64,000 nt of DNA from Symsagittifera roscoffensis (taxonomy: Eukaryota; Xenacoelomorpha; Acoela; Convolutidae): assembly GCF_963678635.1 (NCBI RefSeq), contig NC_087070.1, positions 40,100,397 through 40,164,396 on the forward strand, read 5' to 3'. Position 1 is the stretch's first letter; each line of letters starts with the position of its first letter. The notes under the pieces are model-generated. The model was not told the origin of the DNA. It ran no database searches and saw only the letters and a program-made list of their open reading frames with translations. The position numbers and the translations under genes were made by a program. Shown piece by piece: positions 25,931-39,380 of the stretch.

Positions 25931-28100
25931 AATTATACTCCTTCAGAGGACTACATATCGTTGACAAAACCACAGAAAATAACTCACAACAAAAAACAAC
26001 CAGCGTCGATCATCTACCTCAATGATCACATATACTTTCGAAAGATATATCAGACAAGCCTCAAAAACAAAGACCTAATCGTAAACTACAAGAAAATCCT
26101 CATACCCAAAACCAAATAAAAATAACAACAACGTCAATCATTACAATCAATACAAAAGATTACAATCATTACAAAAGATTACAATCAAAAATAACAGAAA
26201 ATAGAATTTCAAAAACCCTCTGATTAATTAGGCAACATTAAGGACATTTTCAGTAAAAACTTTAAAAAAATTTTCAATTACAAACAATCCTTTTTTTTTC
26301 TCGAATTAACTAGTTCAAAATCAGCCAATCAAAATGATTTGAAATTACCTCATTTCATTCTAAACACCACAACTATTAATAGCCGATGTATCTCCAACTT
26401 GAACTAGATCTAAAACTATAAATCAAAGACCTTCAGGTAAAAAATAAGCACCACCCTTCTATTTGACAACTTAAATGATTATCATAAAACTATACAACTC
26501 TCTTCTATCAATCAACACAAAAATCAACAAAATTGTCTTAATATTACCCCGCATTCTTCCAAAAAAAAGCATATTACATCAGCCTAAAAATAAATTCCGA
26601 GATGATCAGATAGAAACACCCCGAAAACTACTCTCAGGTTCTACCTCCCGAAAGCCCCGTATCATCCTACAAATAAAAACAAGACTTAGAATGTTAACAC
26701 CTAGACACCCAGACTTCTTTTCAACAAAAACTCTTCATACCCAACCCACTTGTCAAAAATCAATAAACAATTCTTCTACACTTGGCGTCAAAAAACTCAC
26801 TTGACCAAACATTTGTTTCAACACTTTTCCAACCTTGTTTTTTTCTCATAGCCGACTTTTTAGAACATCCTCTCCTCTTCTTTTTTATTTTTTTGTCAGT
26901 TCATTCTTTTCGTTTCCCTCATAAAAACCTACTTTCCTCTGTCCAAAACCATTGATCATCTAACCAGGTACGAGTCTTCGCTGTTTTCAAAAATTTTATA
27001 ATTTTCATAAATGATACGAAGTTTACTAAGTAAGACAGATATTCTTACTCTTTTCACAATTTTTTGTAAACTTTTTTTGTTTCTCTCATTTGAAAAATTT
27101 TTAAAAGCACAAAAAAAGGCAAAAATTGCCTTTGCAATAGCATTTGACTAAATAATTATTTGACTTATAATTTTTGAAGAACATTATTATAAAGAACGCA
27201 GACTTAAATAAATAAAGCATATAAACATTTCAAAATTGAAAATCCACACCCTATTAAAGCCAGCCACCACATCCCTTGACCCCCCGACAACACTGACATC
27301 TAGCCAAACAAGCCAACCCGAATCAAGTACTCGTATCTCCTTTGTAGAAAAGCCTTGAACATTTGAAGAAAGACACGCATCGCTATCCGAACCAATAACA
27401 CCAGCCAATCGTCAAGCACCCCTAAGTGAACCACAAAACGATGCAAATATAACATGTACCCTCACCTCAAAAACCCTAACAGAACCAGACATCCTAGCCA
27501 AAACCAAAAATTAACAATTACAATAGATAGACAAATTATTCACGCCCGACGAGATCGAAACCTTACAACACCAAGAATTTTTACCAAACCCTTATCACCA
27601 TCAACGACCCCTTTAGATCTTTCTAGTGATACAATCCAAAACTTTCATAGCCAGCGAATCCATAATTGGGCACCCAACAGACTATAATATCGACACGATA
27701 TTCACAAGGACAACCAAGAACATAATATCCAAATCCTTACCCAATATAACTTAATCTTTACTTTCGAAAAATTATTGAAGTTAAAAATTTTAGTACTTCA
27801 TCTATTACCACTATTTCCACCGAATATAACAGCTCAATTTTTACACCATCCATTTTTTACAACAGAACTTACCTAAAAGTACGATAGATAAACAAAAAAG
27901 ACAATAAGATACATAACATTCGATAATCCCTTCTCAAGATTATCATAAACATGTATCTAAAATGCTTTTCTAATCAAAAACTTTTTCGGTTTTGTGCTTT
28001 TAGAACCTATACCTCATTCAAAGCCTTCCCCCAAACAGAACCACAAGACCTTCTTGTTACAAATTAGGATTGTGAAGGTAATAAACAAAAAACACTACAC
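25930..28100 (+). mobile_element. Retroelement region after pol, no recognised domain
   Basis: A/C-rich, with Pro/Thr/Asn-rich short ORFs (26475-26804, 27454-27687) and a small tandem run of ACAAAAGATTACAATCATT near 26150-26185. Probably the linker between pol and the third ORF, or an untranslated part. No LTR was identified. Confidence 0.4.
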
Positions 28101-30100
28101 AAATACGCAATTATTCAAGTAACACAAAGCGAATGTGAACCAGAAGACATTGAATCAACAAAAAAGTAGCTAAAAATTACTCAAAAACCCGGGCTATAAC
28201 TCCAACAGAATATAAATTTACAGCGAAATTCTCAGAAAAAAGTTTCAAACAGCAACAAAAACAGACCGGATCATGAACCCTTTTATCAATGTAATATCGA
28301 ATGACTTTTACATCATAACCTCAACAATTGTAAGAATGAACTACAACGTTAAAAAAAGTGAAAAATAAAAGGACAAACAGTAATTTGGTAAATTGTCAAG
28401 TCCTTCCAGACTCTGCACATCAAGCACAACTTGATCTTCAACAAGGTCATACAATTAGAAGATAATTTCCCGTATCACGGCGCACACAGATGTTTAACCT
28501 ATGATTTACACGTTAAAAATGGACACCACACATTGGAATAAACACCCCATCAAATTCTAAAGCGGACACAAAAAACTCAGGTTACCAGGAAAAAAAAAGT
28601 TTTTTGAACGGAAAATTCAAATAGAAAAATTCCAATAAACACGAGATTTGAAAAATGATAACGTATTGTATCAAGGATTCTACATAACTTGTAAAAATTA
28701 TCAAGAACATTGCAATCTCACTACATGAACACAAGCAACCATAGTTTGGTTCCCTGAAGTCACATGTACCACATTTCAAGTTGCTACAATTCACGCAAGA
28801 ATGATAAAATTTCACACAAAATACCGTTAGAATCTAAACCTTTCGACGAAATCAACCTTGATCAAGTCAGATCAAACCGACAGAATTATAAAAAAAAATG
28901 GATGATACAGAAATCAAGTTACCACGTTTTCAGATTTACCACAAAACGGAAGTAGCATGTAAATATTCCAAATCACTTCTCAAAACACAATATTCAGAAT
29001 TTTTTGTCCAATACAAAAACAGTTTTGACATGAAAACTTGCCAAGTATTTAAGATATAGAACATCCATATCAAAATGGAGAACAATAAAAAATTCTACAT
29101 CACAGTAACATTTCACCAAAATAGAGGATGCGCTGGCGGAAAAGGTCATCCAGAAAATAAAGATAGTACCCGATTACTGGAATTTTTTCTAATGAATAAC
29201 ACCTATTTTGGCGCAATCCACTGCGATATTCATCTTGACTTGAAATTAGGTTATACAGTAAGTAGAACATTGCAAGAAATGTCCTTCTCCAAATTAGAAA
29301 CACTTCGTCACTTATGTGAATTAGAACGAACACAAACATCCAATCTCTCGCCCTACAGTACTTAACACACCTTACGCAGGATGCTGCTTATCCGGTAACC
29401 GCTCTAACTTCATTGATTGTGAAGGAAACATTTTATGGTTTAATACTTGCACTAAAAAAAATTCAACTCTCTGTATTTTTGAAGATAAAATAAGCTACCA
29501 ACGCATACCTATCTTTTATAAAAACACAAAGTACATTTTCTAGATACGTTATCACGCCGAACCTACTTTTTGGATACAGCTGTTCTCTGTGGACCTGAAA
29601 ATAGCCACAATGTAGTGCAGCTTAACCCAAACAAAGATGAACTTTATCGTCTAACTCCATACCCTACAATAATGACACCTCTTAAGAATATTTCACCTGA
29701 AATCTCTCGATATCCGAAGATAGACCTAAATTTAATAGATATTTATTCCGAGTCCGACATATAACATCACATTAGAACGCAAAATTTTCAAGAAATCCTC
29801 ACTATAATGGATACAATACACAGACAGTCAACTGATCAAAACTTACGAAAACTAGTTGAAACTGCAGGTTTCTCCGACATCTACCGACAAGACTATAGTG
29901 GATACTTCACAGACATTACAGACTATAAATATCTCAATGGAAAAAGTACCGTCCACAAAACGTTTCACCAGTTAATATTTTCAGTTTCAGAAACATCAAA
30001 AACGAACTCTTCGAGCATTTCTCGGATCACCCTACTATATATTAAAAAGGTTGACTATATAATACGCGATGTTTAGTCTTATTGGATTTCTCTTTTCACT
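28100..30100 (+). pseudogene. Possible env-like third ORF, degraded
   Basis: Downstream of integrase lie Cys-containing open segments with potential N-glycosylation sites: FYITCKNYQEHCNLTT near 28660-28720 and GCCLSGNRSNFIDC near 29380. A hydrophobic end follows, FSLIGFLFSLLKGIYN (about 30070-30115). The position and features fit an envelope-like glycoprotein as found in errantivirus-type elements, but no fusion peptide or cleavage site is secure and every frame is interrupted. This is inference; the region could be an unrelated retroelement ORF. Confidence 0.45.
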
Positions 30101-30650
30101 TCTAAAAGGAATATATAATACACAATTCAATAGACAAGCAAGCGTAGCACGCATTTTATTTGCCAAATTTTCTGAAGTATTTTCCATCTCAATTAATAAA
30201 ATTCTTCTTGACGCTCAAATTAGCGAAAATAATTAAAAAAATTATCTGCAAAACTGTATATATGATACTCCACAAGATAGTAAAATTACAACACCTACAG
30301 CACCATCACATCTACACAACTTTAATCACCATTTATCTTTAGTCCCACAAAGTTATAGACACACATTTCCGATCGCCGAGCGCTTACTCTAAATAATTAT
30401 TTCCGAACGAAGCCCAATATCTCACATAACACTCCAACAACCGATTAATGACGATACTTATAAGAAAATTGTAGAACAACCACACAAAATAAACTTTCTT
30501 TATCAAAACAATCATTTTTTTAGCCCACAATGAGCCGACAATTTGGATCCTTCAACCGTTCCCTTTACTATTCAGTAAACCTCTAATGTCATGATTCCCT
30601 CATTTCAATTTCAGACCTCACTTCCTCTCCCCTACCAAGTTTTTCTTCTA
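30100..30650 (+). mobile_element. 3' part of retroelement, boundary unresolved
   Basis: The A/C-rich composition continues to about 30560 and then stops where a family 1 MITE begins. A 3' LTR should be here, but I could not match it to anything in the 5' leader, so it may be deleted. Confidence 0.35.
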
Positions 30651-31015
30651 ACGCACCACTCATGCACAATTCCCTTTGTACTATTTTGAGAAATTCATTT
30701 TTGAAGACAGACCCTAAAATTATTCTAAAGGCGCCTTTGGTGCCAATATAAACTAATTTTTGAGGGGGAAGCGCGCCGAAAAAACGCAATTTTTTGGTCG
30801 AATTTTCGTAAAAGTGCCTAAAAACAACTTTTTTGGCCCGTTTTTTTCAAAAATTTCCTGCGGCGCAGAAATATTGCTCAAAATTGGTTTTTTATAGTGA
30901 TTTGGTTGAGCTCAGAAAATCAATTTGTTCGACCTAGAAAAAAAGTCGACAAAATTTTTGAAGTTTTTTTAGAGAATCCTCCCCCCTCGAGAAAATCCTA
31001 GATCCACCCATGAGT
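30650..31015 (+). mobile_element. hAT-like MITE family 1 copy
   Basis: Contains CCCTTTGTACTATTTTGAG, TTCTAAAGGCGCCTTTGG, ACTAATTTTTGAGGGGGAAG, CCTGCGGCGCAGAAAT and AGAAAATCCTAGATCCACCC in the same order as the copies at 48065 and 53914. The right terminus is recognisable, the left one is not clear. Confidence 0.7.
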
Positions 31016-31184
31016 GGGGGGCAAATCTTGAGCCGGACTTTTGTTGTCAAATATTTCAATGAGAGTTAACGTATCACCCAATCAAACCTCACAAAGCCTT
31101 TCGATCTTTTGTTAGCTAACAGGCTGCCAGTTTTTATGGAATTTTTTACCAATCGAAATGAGTCTCACTTTAATAACACTATTT

Positions 31185-31660
31185 TTTATTATTCCGACTT
31201 TCGTTACAAAAGTAACGGAACATTTGTGCTCGGGGTGGGTTTTTTTCTTCACACAGGTTTAGATTTTTTATTTAGCCTTTTAAGATTGATTTTTTAAATT
31301 TCATTAAAATGGGTTTATTGTGCTGAGCTTAAAATTGAAACGATATTTTACCTGTAATCATTTTTCGTGAAGTTATAAAGGTTGCCATTTTTGGCAACTT
31401 GGGACAAGTAACGTGCAATACATTTTGAGCTAATAACGCGTAAGCGGAGATTTAATCCGTCCTAGAAGTCATTCCAAATTGGTTGAAGGAAGCTTGTTTG
31501 CAAGACTGACACAAAAAATCTCAAATTTGAAAAAAAAAATCTTTTTTTTATTACAATTAGATTTTTTCATGTTACTACTACTTCATAGACCTTAAAAGGC
31601 AGTCGGAAAAATCAAGGCTTTTCCCTGATACGAGCAGTCTTGTTTAATTTACTTACAACC
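31185..31660 (-). repeat. Interspersed repeat family R1, copy B
   Basis: Inverse orientation of the copy at 14495-15022. Starts with TTTCGTTACAAAAGTAACGG and GTGCTCGGGGTGGG, passes through CCTGTAATCATTTTTCG, GGGACAAGTAACGTGC and TTCCAAATTGGTTGAAGGAA, and ends with AAGGCAGTCGGAAAAATCA. Confidence 0.75.
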
Positions 31661-31869
31661 GGAGGTATTTACTTTTTCGGCTATCCAGGAATGCGGTTTC
31701 GTGGGTACGCACTTCAAATTATTCGTTTTGCTATTTTGAAATTTGAAAAAAGCTTGATATCGATTGGATGGAAATAACAAATGCAAAGATATATGATTGG
31801 AAAACAGTCGATTTAATGGGATATTGTTGTCTGAAATATTGTACTTATAATTCATTGTTGTTGCAAATT

Positions 31870-32700
31870 GAGGCTATGAAATTGATTATAATAGTTTCCG
31901 ATTAACAAAAGTCCATCACACTTGATTATAATGATAATGGACTATAATCTCAATTTTTTTTCCAAATTATTTGAAAAATTTGCAATAATTTCTGCATTAT
32001 TCACAATCTATTCAAGTTCCAACTCAATTCATTTTTATGTTGCTTACCCGCACCGGGCGCCCATGGATCAGAATCGATCATATTGTCACAATATGGTCAG
32101 TTTCTATAAAATTACAAAAAAATCGATTAGAATCCATTAAAAAAGGATTAGAATTCTACTATTTTCTATGCCAAAATAATCCATTATAATCGATTAAAAT
32201 CAAATAAAATGGATTTTTTCGAGAGATTAATCATGAAATTTGCAAAGTTATTTCCCTTCTTGTTCAGTGCAGTTGCTACGTATTATGTTTCATGAAATGT
32301 TGCGTTTCACAGTAAAAATTTTTTCAATCAATTCATCTTAGTTTACCTCCTTATTTAATCCCCCCTCGCCCCCTCAGTTTACCCCCTCCCCCCCCCCCTT
32401 CCTGCCAGTTAACCAACCGCCATTTGCCCCCTTATGGCTGATAATTGGGGGAATTAATTTTAATTCGTAGACTCTGGGGGAAGGGCGTTAAACATTGACA
32501 ACCCCCGCCAGTTTAGCCCGCACCAGTTTACCCTCTACTAGTTCATGGAATTTGCAAATTTTTCAAAATTATCTCCTTTTTTGTTCAGTGCACTTGCTAC
32601 GTATTACATTTCATAAAATGTTACATTTCACAGTAAAAAAATTTTTGTCTCTACTTTTTCAATCAATTCATCTTAGTTTACCCCCACTCAACAAACTAGT
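31870..32700 (+). repeat. Local duplication (~312 bp apart) with C-rich AGTTTACCCC repeats
   Basis: The block CATGAAATTTGCAAAGTTAT...GTTGCTACGTATTA...TTCAATCAATTCATCTTAGTTTACC starts at 32232 and recurs, diverged, at 32544. Between the copies are repeated AGTTTACCCCC/CCAGTTAACC words and a run of 11 C near 32390. Upstream, 31880-32200 is rich in ATTATAATCGATT words. Confidence 0.65.
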
Positions 32701-33690
32701 CGAGCGATGTCTGGTTTTCTACCCTGAGAGAGTCGAACGAAGACTCTGGTCAAATCAACACAAACAATGGACCAAACAGGGTCGAATCATGGGTCGACCC
32801 ATTTGAACAATCTCCCTTCTTAATAGAACAAGTGACTAAACTCTACGGTTTAAGTTCAAGCCGCAGGGCTTACATGTATTATGCTCAAAGCTCAAATCTG
32901 ATTGGCAATAAAATATTACTTTTAACCAGGTAAACAATCTCCCCACTAAATTGATTTAGGGGAGATCGTTTTCTTGGTCCCATGGGTCGAATAATTTTTG
33001 CCAGTAAAATTTTTTTGGCGATATAAAAACGTTCGGCTTACTTTTTGGTCGATTCAAATTTGCCATTGGAAGAGGCAAAAATCAGTATTATAACTAATTG
33101 CAAAATTTCAAAATGTTTTGGATGGCGATACATCACATGAAGCTTTTGCGGGGTTGAGAGGACTAAAAGATTTTTTTATAAATATCTTCTAAACATTTCA
33201 CCGAACTTCTTAGAAGCATTTTTGTTTGGTCTAAAAACTGAAAAGCAAAGATTTAAATTTTTATTGCCTCTCAGAGTTTTGATGTTTTTTGCATTATTTA
33301 TTTAGACGCCTATAAAAAAAACCTTTATAATCAAGGGCGCAAAACTTTAGAATTATCGTTGAAAAACAACTGAAGTATACTTGAGCTGCTATATAGCCTT
33401 TGCTTTTTGTTTGCACTTTCGGTTTGAGAAGAAAGAACCATCCGCAGAACTTTGAAACAGAATCAAGTTGTCATAAACATTGAAACCTTTTAGGCTTTAT
33501 TGATGAGTCTAGTATTGATAATATTATTGAGTCTACAATTCAGGCTTTACATTTTCAACTTCTTAGTGTTCTTTGTTCTTTCATTGCTGAGTTGCATATT
33601 TGTTTTTACCGTCGTATTCTCAACTTAAATGGCATAATTTTGGCTAGTTGTTTTTTCTTTGCTTCTATCAAATATAGTTGATTTACCGCT
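32700..33690. other. No gene recognised
   Basis: AT-rich sequence with repeated GGGTCGA words near 32760-32800 but no supported ORF or element edge. Confidence 0.35.
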
Positions 33691-36600
33691 GCTTGTTGAA
33701 ACGTGAAAGTCTAAAACTCTTGAAGCGTAAAAATTGAAACCCTTGAACTCTCAATACTTTTTCCAAAATTGAAAGGATATCTTAATTAATATCTTTGAGT
33801 TATTTATCTACACACTAGATGCCCTTTCGCATTTTTTCATGCCCTTTCAGTCATAGTTTGATCAATTTTTGAAAACTTGAAAAAATTTCCCAGTGTTGAA
33901 AAAAAAACAGGTTTGAAATTTTTATATTTAAGTCAATTTTCTAGGTGATACAGTGAGTGTGCGAGCTTACTATAGCTTTTTTAAGCTCATTTTATCGCGT
34001 GCGTGTAGTCCAGACTTTATTCAATTTTTCTCTTTTTGTTTTTCCCGCAAAATCAGTTACAGAAATAATCAGCGGAATGGGTCGACCGATATATCATACT
34101 AATGGCTTTCAGCTATAGTTTGAACGTTTGTTGAAAATTCGAAAAAAATTTCTAAGATTGAGAAAGACCGGTTTGAAACTTCTGTGATTTGGTCGTCTTT
34201 CCAGCTAATAAAGTGAGCGTACACGCTTACTGTATTTCATTTAAAGTCAATTTAAGCCTTGAAAATTTATTGTCATTCAAGTTAAGGTTTTTGTTTGATT
34301 TTTAGCGCTGTTTTAAGAATCAAAATTTTCAAAGTTCCAGAAAACTCTGCTTGAAATTTGAAAGAAAAACTCGGGTTTTGTATAAAATTTCACTACATTT
34401 TTTTGTTATTATCTGTTTATCAAACCACGCAGGAAAAACGAAAATCACTCAACTTTTTTTGTGAAGTTTTATGAAGTTTTTAGTCGGAACATTCTGTGCT
34501 ACTTGCACAGCAACCGGCTGTCCTTGATTAATTTAGATTTCCTTCTTGTGTTTTTTGAATCTCTTATCTATCAAAAAAGTATACTTCGGTGTTTTTCGGT
34601 GTTTTGTGACAGGTTTTGTTGCTCCAATATTCGAAGACAACAGAAAATTTATTTAGGAATTCAAGATTAAACAACATCTTGTGCTGTTGTTCCGATCACT
34701 TTTCTTGTGCTTTTTTTTTTCAAAGTAACTAGAGTGATATTGCGTTTTTTTTCTGACGCTGTTTGACTACCACAAAAGACTCCATGTAATCAATTGAGGT
34801 ATCATAAAAAAGCCTTCGCTAGTGATAGGAGTCAAAAATTAACACGCCCTTTCTTGATAGAAAAAAAATCTAGCGAAAAAAATCTAGCTTTAATTTAAAA
34901 AATCTTATTTTAACTTCTGTATTTCAACTGTAAGAGTCTGAACATTTTGTGTCACTTGAATAGTAACTGGTTATCCTTGCCGTTCCGATAACTCAAAAAA
35001 TAAAGAAGAACTTTGCACACGGGTTTGTCAAGCTTCCTTTTATTTTTTTTCTGTTTGTTTTCCGCGCGAAATCGAGTGCTAACAATAATCAGCGAAGTAG
35101 GTCGACTGACAAAACATATTAATGCCTTTTCATAGGTGGAACGGTTGTTAAACAGGCAAAAACTAAAAAAAATTTCAAAGAGAAAAACCAGGTTGAAATT
35201 TTTGTGTTTTGGTCATTTTTCTAGCTAATAAAGTGAGCGTGCAAGCTTAGTATAACTTGATTGAGCTGAATTTAAGCCTTGAAGTTTAAATTTCGTTTAA
35301 TTTAAGTTAATTCGCTGTTTCAAATGCTTTTTGGGAATCCAAAATTTCGAAGTTCCAAAAAAGTTCTGCGCAAAAGAATTCAAAAAATTGTCAAAACTGT
35401 TAAAATTTTTCAAACAATTTTTTACCATCTCTAATATCAATAAATCATTTTTTTTGTTCAGATCTGTAACTGTTTATTACACCAGATGCCTTAAAATAAC
35501 AGTTTCAGATTTTTTCAAAAATTTTGCTGGTGCTACATTAATGTTTTGCAGATTCTTACCCAATTAGGCCGCTCTGTATTGATGAAATAATTGCAGAAAC
35601 ATTTTTTTCTTTTGCAAAAAAGATCAGTTTTGAACTTCTGTCTTCAATCGTTGAAGTCGTAAAATGAGTGCCATTTGTATAGCAGCCGGTTTTCATTCCT
35701 GTTTCGACCGGTAGAAAACATGGAGAGCAAATTTGTTTTTGGGAGTGATTAATATATTTTTTTTCACGCAAAATTGTATTGCAATTAATTAACGAATTGC
35801 GTCGAGTAAAACATCATATCAGAGGGCTTTAAATCATAATTTGAACAATTTAAAAAAACTTCAGAAGAATGGTTTTCTGAGTGATGCACAATACAAGCAG
35901 TGTTGTTTGCATCTCGAAATGTGTATGATCAAAAAGACTTCCCTTATCTATGATGATAGATGAGTCTTTACACAAAAAAATTGACCCAAAAAATGTAGTT
36001 TTCCTAATAAACTCACAACCATACGGCTTTATTATTTAGGTGTTCATAGCGAGGTTTTGTTGTTCTGACATTCAAAAAACTTATAATGATTGTTTAAGGT
36101 TCCACGATTAGTCATTTATTCCGATCGTTTCTTGATGTGGGAAGTATGTGTTTTCTTTTCTGTCATATTTTGATTACTTTATAATAAACTCGCATGAAAT
36201 CAATTGTGGTATATTAATAAAGCCTTCATTACAACAGCTTTAGAAAAGAAATTTTCAGATTTTTTCACCATTTCATATACAGCTGCCACTCATATTTTCA
36301 GGTTTTACTCAGTTAAGCAGCTGTTTTTTTCAAGTCTTAAAAAATTTCTCAGTTTTGAGAAAAAAAGCTTGGAAAATTTTTATGTTTAATTCAATTTCCT
36401 AGCTGATACAGTGAGCTTATTTAAGCTCAATTTAACGCGTGCGTGTGTTCCAGATTTTAATCAACTTTTCTCTTTTTGTTTTCCCTGCAAAATCAGGTAC
36501 TACAAAGAATCAGCGGAAAAGGTCGCCCGATAAATCATAGTGATGGCTTTCAGCCATAGTTTGTACGTTTGTTGAAAAAGCGAAAAAAATTTCTAAGAGT

Positions 36601-37664
36601 TGAAAAAGACCGAGTTAAATTTCTGAGTTTTGGTCATCTTTCCAGCTAATAAAGTGAGCGTACAAGCTTACTGTATTTCATTTAAAGTCAATTTAAGCCT
36701 TGAAATTTTATTGTCACTCAAGTTAAGGTTTTTATTTGATTTTTAGCGCTGTTTTAAGAATCAAAATTTTCAAAGTTCCAGAAAACTCTGCTTGAAATTG
36801 GAAAGAAAAATTCGGGTTTTTTATAAAACTTTACTACATTTTTTTTGTTATTATCTGTTTATCAAATCACGCAGGAAAAACGAAAATCAGTCATTGTTTT
36901 TTGGTTTTTTATGAAGCCTTTAGTCGGAACATTCTGTGCTACTTGCACAGCAACCGGCTGTCCTTGATTAATTTAGATTTCCTTCTTGTGTTTTTTGAAT
37001 CTCTTATCTATAAAAAAAGTATACTTCGGTGTTTTCTGACAGGTTTTGTTGCTCCAATATTCGAAGACAACAGAAAAATTAATTAGGGAATCAAGATTAA
37101 ACAACATCTTGTGCTGTTGTTCCGATCACTTTTCCTGTGCTTTTGTTCCGAAGTAACTATAGTGAAATTTGTGTTTTATTTGACGCAGTTTGACTATGTC
37201 AAAACACTCCATGGAATCAATTGAGGTATCAAATTAAAGCCTTCGCTAGTGATAGGAGTCAAAAATTAACCCCGCTTTCTTGATGGAAAAAAATAATAGC
37301 GAAAAATTTTTTTTTTTGAATACTTTAATTTAAAAAATCCTGTTCCGGTAACCCTTGCCGTTCCGATCAATGAATATAAAGGGAAAAACTTAGCATAAGG
37401 GTGTGTCCAGCTTTTATTCATTTTTTCTCTTTTTGTTTTCCCCTCGAAATCGAGTGCCACAAATAATCAGCGAAGTAGGTCGACTGACAAACTATTTTAC
37501 TGCCTTTTGATAGTTTGAACGATTGTTAAAAACCACAAAAAAATTCAAAAAAGAAAAACCGGTTTAACATTTTCGTAATTTGGTCATTTTCTAGCTAATA
37601 AAGTGAGCATGCAAGCTTAGTATTACTTGTTTGAGCTCAATTTAAGCTTTGAAGTTTTAGGTTT

Positions 37665-37835
37665 TTTTCAAGTTGAGTTATTTTTTTGTTTCAAACGACG
37701 TTTTGGGAATCAAAACTTCGAAATTCTTAAAAAATTCTGGATCTTCGAAATTTTTGATTCTCAAAACGGCGTTTCAGACAGAAAAATAACTTGAGTTGAA
37801 ATGAATTAAAACTTCGAAGTTCAAAAAAGTTCTGC
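37665..37835. repeat. Hairpin inside array unit 2 (~70 bp arms)
   Basis: The left arm includes AAACGACGTTTTGGGAATCA and the right arm TGATTCTCAAAACGGCGTTT, flanked by mirrored GAGTTATTTTTTTG / CAGAAAAATAACTTGAG and by AACTTCGAA at the centre. A homologous hairpin lies at 40525-40690 in unit 3. Confidence 0.75.
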
Positions 37836-39004
37836 TTAAAAGAATTCAAAAAGTTGTCAGAATTTATTAAATCAACTTTTTTGTTTTTTTAACGATCTGT
37901 TTATTACACCAGGAACAAAATACGAAACGAAAATGATTTTTTTTTGTGTTTTTGAAGTATTTGTTTTAACATTCTGGCTTACTTGCAAAGTAACTGGCTG
38001 TCTTTGATTTTTTTTAGCTTCTGAACGCAGAACTACATGTTTTTATTATTTTGGGTGTTTTATAACGAGAATAATTGTTTATGGTTCAGGGTTAATTTAA
38101 ATCTTGTGATGTGTCCCGATCAATTTTCGATGTGGGAAGTAACTATTTTAAAGTTTCTCTTTTGTTTTCTGAGGCATTTTGATTATCTTGAAAACCACAT
38201 GGAATTAATTGTGGTATCAGAACAAAGACTTCACTAAAGATAGGAGCCCAAATTTGTTTGAAAATAGATCCGATATTTGAAAATGACAGTTTCAAATTTT
38301 TTCAAATTTTTTGCTGGTGCTACCTTATTATTTTGCAGATTTCTTACCCAATTAGGCCGCTCTGTACTGATAAAATAATTGCAAGAAAATTTTTTTCTTT
38401 TGCAAAAAAAATCAGTTTTGAACTTCTGTCTTCAATCGTTGAAGTCGTAAAATGAGTGCCACTTGTATAGCAGCCAGTTTTCATTCCTGTTTCGACCGGT
38501 AGAAAACATGGAGAGCAAGTTTGTTTTTGGGAGTGATTAATATATATTTTTTTTCACGCAAAATTGTATTACAAGTGGCTTATTGAAACGTGAAAGTCTA
38601 AAACTCTTGAAGCGTAAAAATTGAAATTCTTGAACTCTCAACGCTTTTTCAAAAATTGAAAGGATATCCTAATTAATATTTTTGAGTTATTTATCTACAC
38701 ACTAGATGCCCTTTCGCATTTATTCATGCCCTTTCAGTCATAGTTTGAGCAGTTTTTGAAAACTTGAAAAAATTTCCCAGTATTGAGAAAAACAGGTTTG
38801 AAATTTTTATATTTAAGTCAATTTTCTAGCTGATACAGTGAGTGTGCAAGCTTACTATAGCTTATTTAAGCTCAATTTAACGCGTGCGCAAGTTCCAGAT
38901 TTTATTCATTTTTCCCTTTTTGTTTTCCCCTTAAAATTAGGTACCACAAATAATCAGCAGAATAAGTCGAACAAAAAAACAGTAATGGCTTTCAGCCATG
39001 GTGT

Positions 39005-39380
39005 CAGACTTGTTAACGGGCCGCCATAATTGAGGCCCGGCCTGATATAATTCAAGTCGAGCCCGTTGGCGGTCCGATAAACAGGGAATTTATTAAATAT
39101 CGGCCCGTTGGGGCCCGCTGCTGCTTTTTTGATACTCCTGCAATATGGGATTGATTGCACTTCCGAAGTGTTTAAGACCCAACAATGGGTTCTTCATCAC
39201 AAGTTCCTTTGTTATCCAAAATGCATTAACATCAATGTACGACGATGTTCGGATTTGAAGTGCTTTGTGGTGCCCACAAAAGTAAAGTAAGGCCCGTTGG
39301 GGCCCTTTGACAAAAGTGAAAACCTCGGCCCGGCCCGGCCCGTTGAGGCCCACAACCGGCCCGGCCCGTTGACAAGTATG
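39005..39380. mobile_element. hAT-like MITE family 3 (GGCCCG-rich) with perfect 8-bp TSD
   Basis: Terminal repeats CAGACTTGTTAACGGGCC (left) and the complement of CATACTTGTCAACGGGCC (right). The 8-mer CATGGTGT flanks both sides (38997-39004 and 39381-39388). Its GC-rich ends (repeated GGCCCGTTG) contrast with the AT-rich host array. Array units 1 and 2 have an uninterrupted sequence at the equivalent place (about 34110 and 36555), so the insertion came after the array duplicated. Confidence 0.9.

Noticed and set aside
26140..26190. CRISPR-like direct repeats (ACAAAAGATTACAATCATT)
   Set aside because: Two or three short adjacent copies with no unique spacers, in a eukaryotic retroelement. This is a simple tandem repeat.
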